From assembly GCA_964612465.1 (NCBI GenBank), contig CAZTDF010000268.1, positions 1-5,308 on the forward strand: DNA of 5,308 nucleotides, given 5' to 3'. This DNA comes from JAFGPJ01 sp964612465 (lineage in GTDB: Bacteria; Planctomycetota; Phycisphaerae; Sedimentisphaerales; Anaerobacaceae). The position numbers were made by a program, and so were the translations under genes. The notes under the pieces were generated by a model. The model saw only the letters and a program-made list of their open reading frames with translations. It had not been told where the DNA came from and ran no database searches. Positions 5,179 through 5,308 of this stretch are shown here, piece after piece (the stretch's first letter is position 1; each line of letters starts with the position of its first letter).

Positions 5179-5308
5179 ATGATTGGAAAAGATTTTATCA
5201 TCACCCAGACAAGATGTCTACTAAATGAATTCATCGCCCCAGTTGCTGAAAAAACGGACAAGCCAAGGCAAAAATTTTTACGCCAGGCTGTCGAAAACTC
5301 GGGACAGC
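5179..5308 (+). CDS. 5' end of an unidentified gene, cut by the window edge
   Basis: Only 43 codons are visible: MIGKDFIITQTRCLLNEF, then a segment with IAPVAEKTDKPRQKFLRQ, ending AVENSGQ. The start is well supported: AAGGAGG (5165-5171) is 7 nt before the ATG, an almost perfect SD. No signal peptide is seen. The mixed helical, basic segment (KPRQKFLRQAV) is reminiscent to me of the N-terminus of some IS4-type DDE transposases, but too little is present to assign it and no terminal inverted repeat was found upstream. It is divergent from the duplicated-domain gene, with 186 bp between the two starts. Confidence 0.6.
   Translation, partial: MIGKDFIITQTRCLLNEFIAPVAEKTDKPRQKFLRQAVENSGQ

Overview
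The window reads as chromosomal DNA from a free-living bacterium. Planctomycetota or a related PVC-type lineage is my best guess. The reasons are a secreted FG-GAP/VCBS-type protein, genes with and without Shine-Dalgarno (SD) sites side by side, loosely packed genes, and intergenic DNA rich in decayed short repeats. This is inference: there is no rRNA or other phylogenetic marker.

Layout. (1) 35-1297 (+): secreted protein with seven Asp-rich calcium-type loops, probably a seven-bladed beta-propeller. (2) 1296-1365: degenerate 7-bp tandem repeat tract that also holds a good promoter, TTTACG-17-TATAAT, whose predicted start point lies about 4 nt before the next gene. (3) 1373-2488 (+): full-length glutamate 5-kinase (ProB) with C-terminal PUA domain and no proA beside it. 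(4) 2489-2724: AT-rich spacer with a 13-bp palindrome over a possible -10 box and two small leader hairpins. (5) 2725-3093 (+): lipoprotein with a BamE/SmpA-OmlA-like sequence pattern and a strong SD. (6) 3094-3618: repeat-rich spacer holding a 22-residue Cys/Lys microprotein gene on the minus strand (3254-3322), a 7+7 bp dyad upstream of it, another heptamer tract and a palindromic interspersed repeat. (7) 3619-4992 (-): unrecognised protein with two about 86% identical 128-residue repeats and a different C-terminal region. (8) 5179-5308 (+): start of a gene cut by the window edge, divergent from (7).

The genes do not form an obvious pathway or operon. Spacers are long and several genes have their own candidate promoters. 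ProB is the only metabolic enzyme (first step of proline synthesis, cytosol). The propeller protein and the lipoprotein are exported. The least explained parts are the duplicated-domain protein, the Cys/Lys microprotein with its dyad, and the heptamer repeats. No CRISPR array, tRNA, rRNA or complete insertion sequence is visible.
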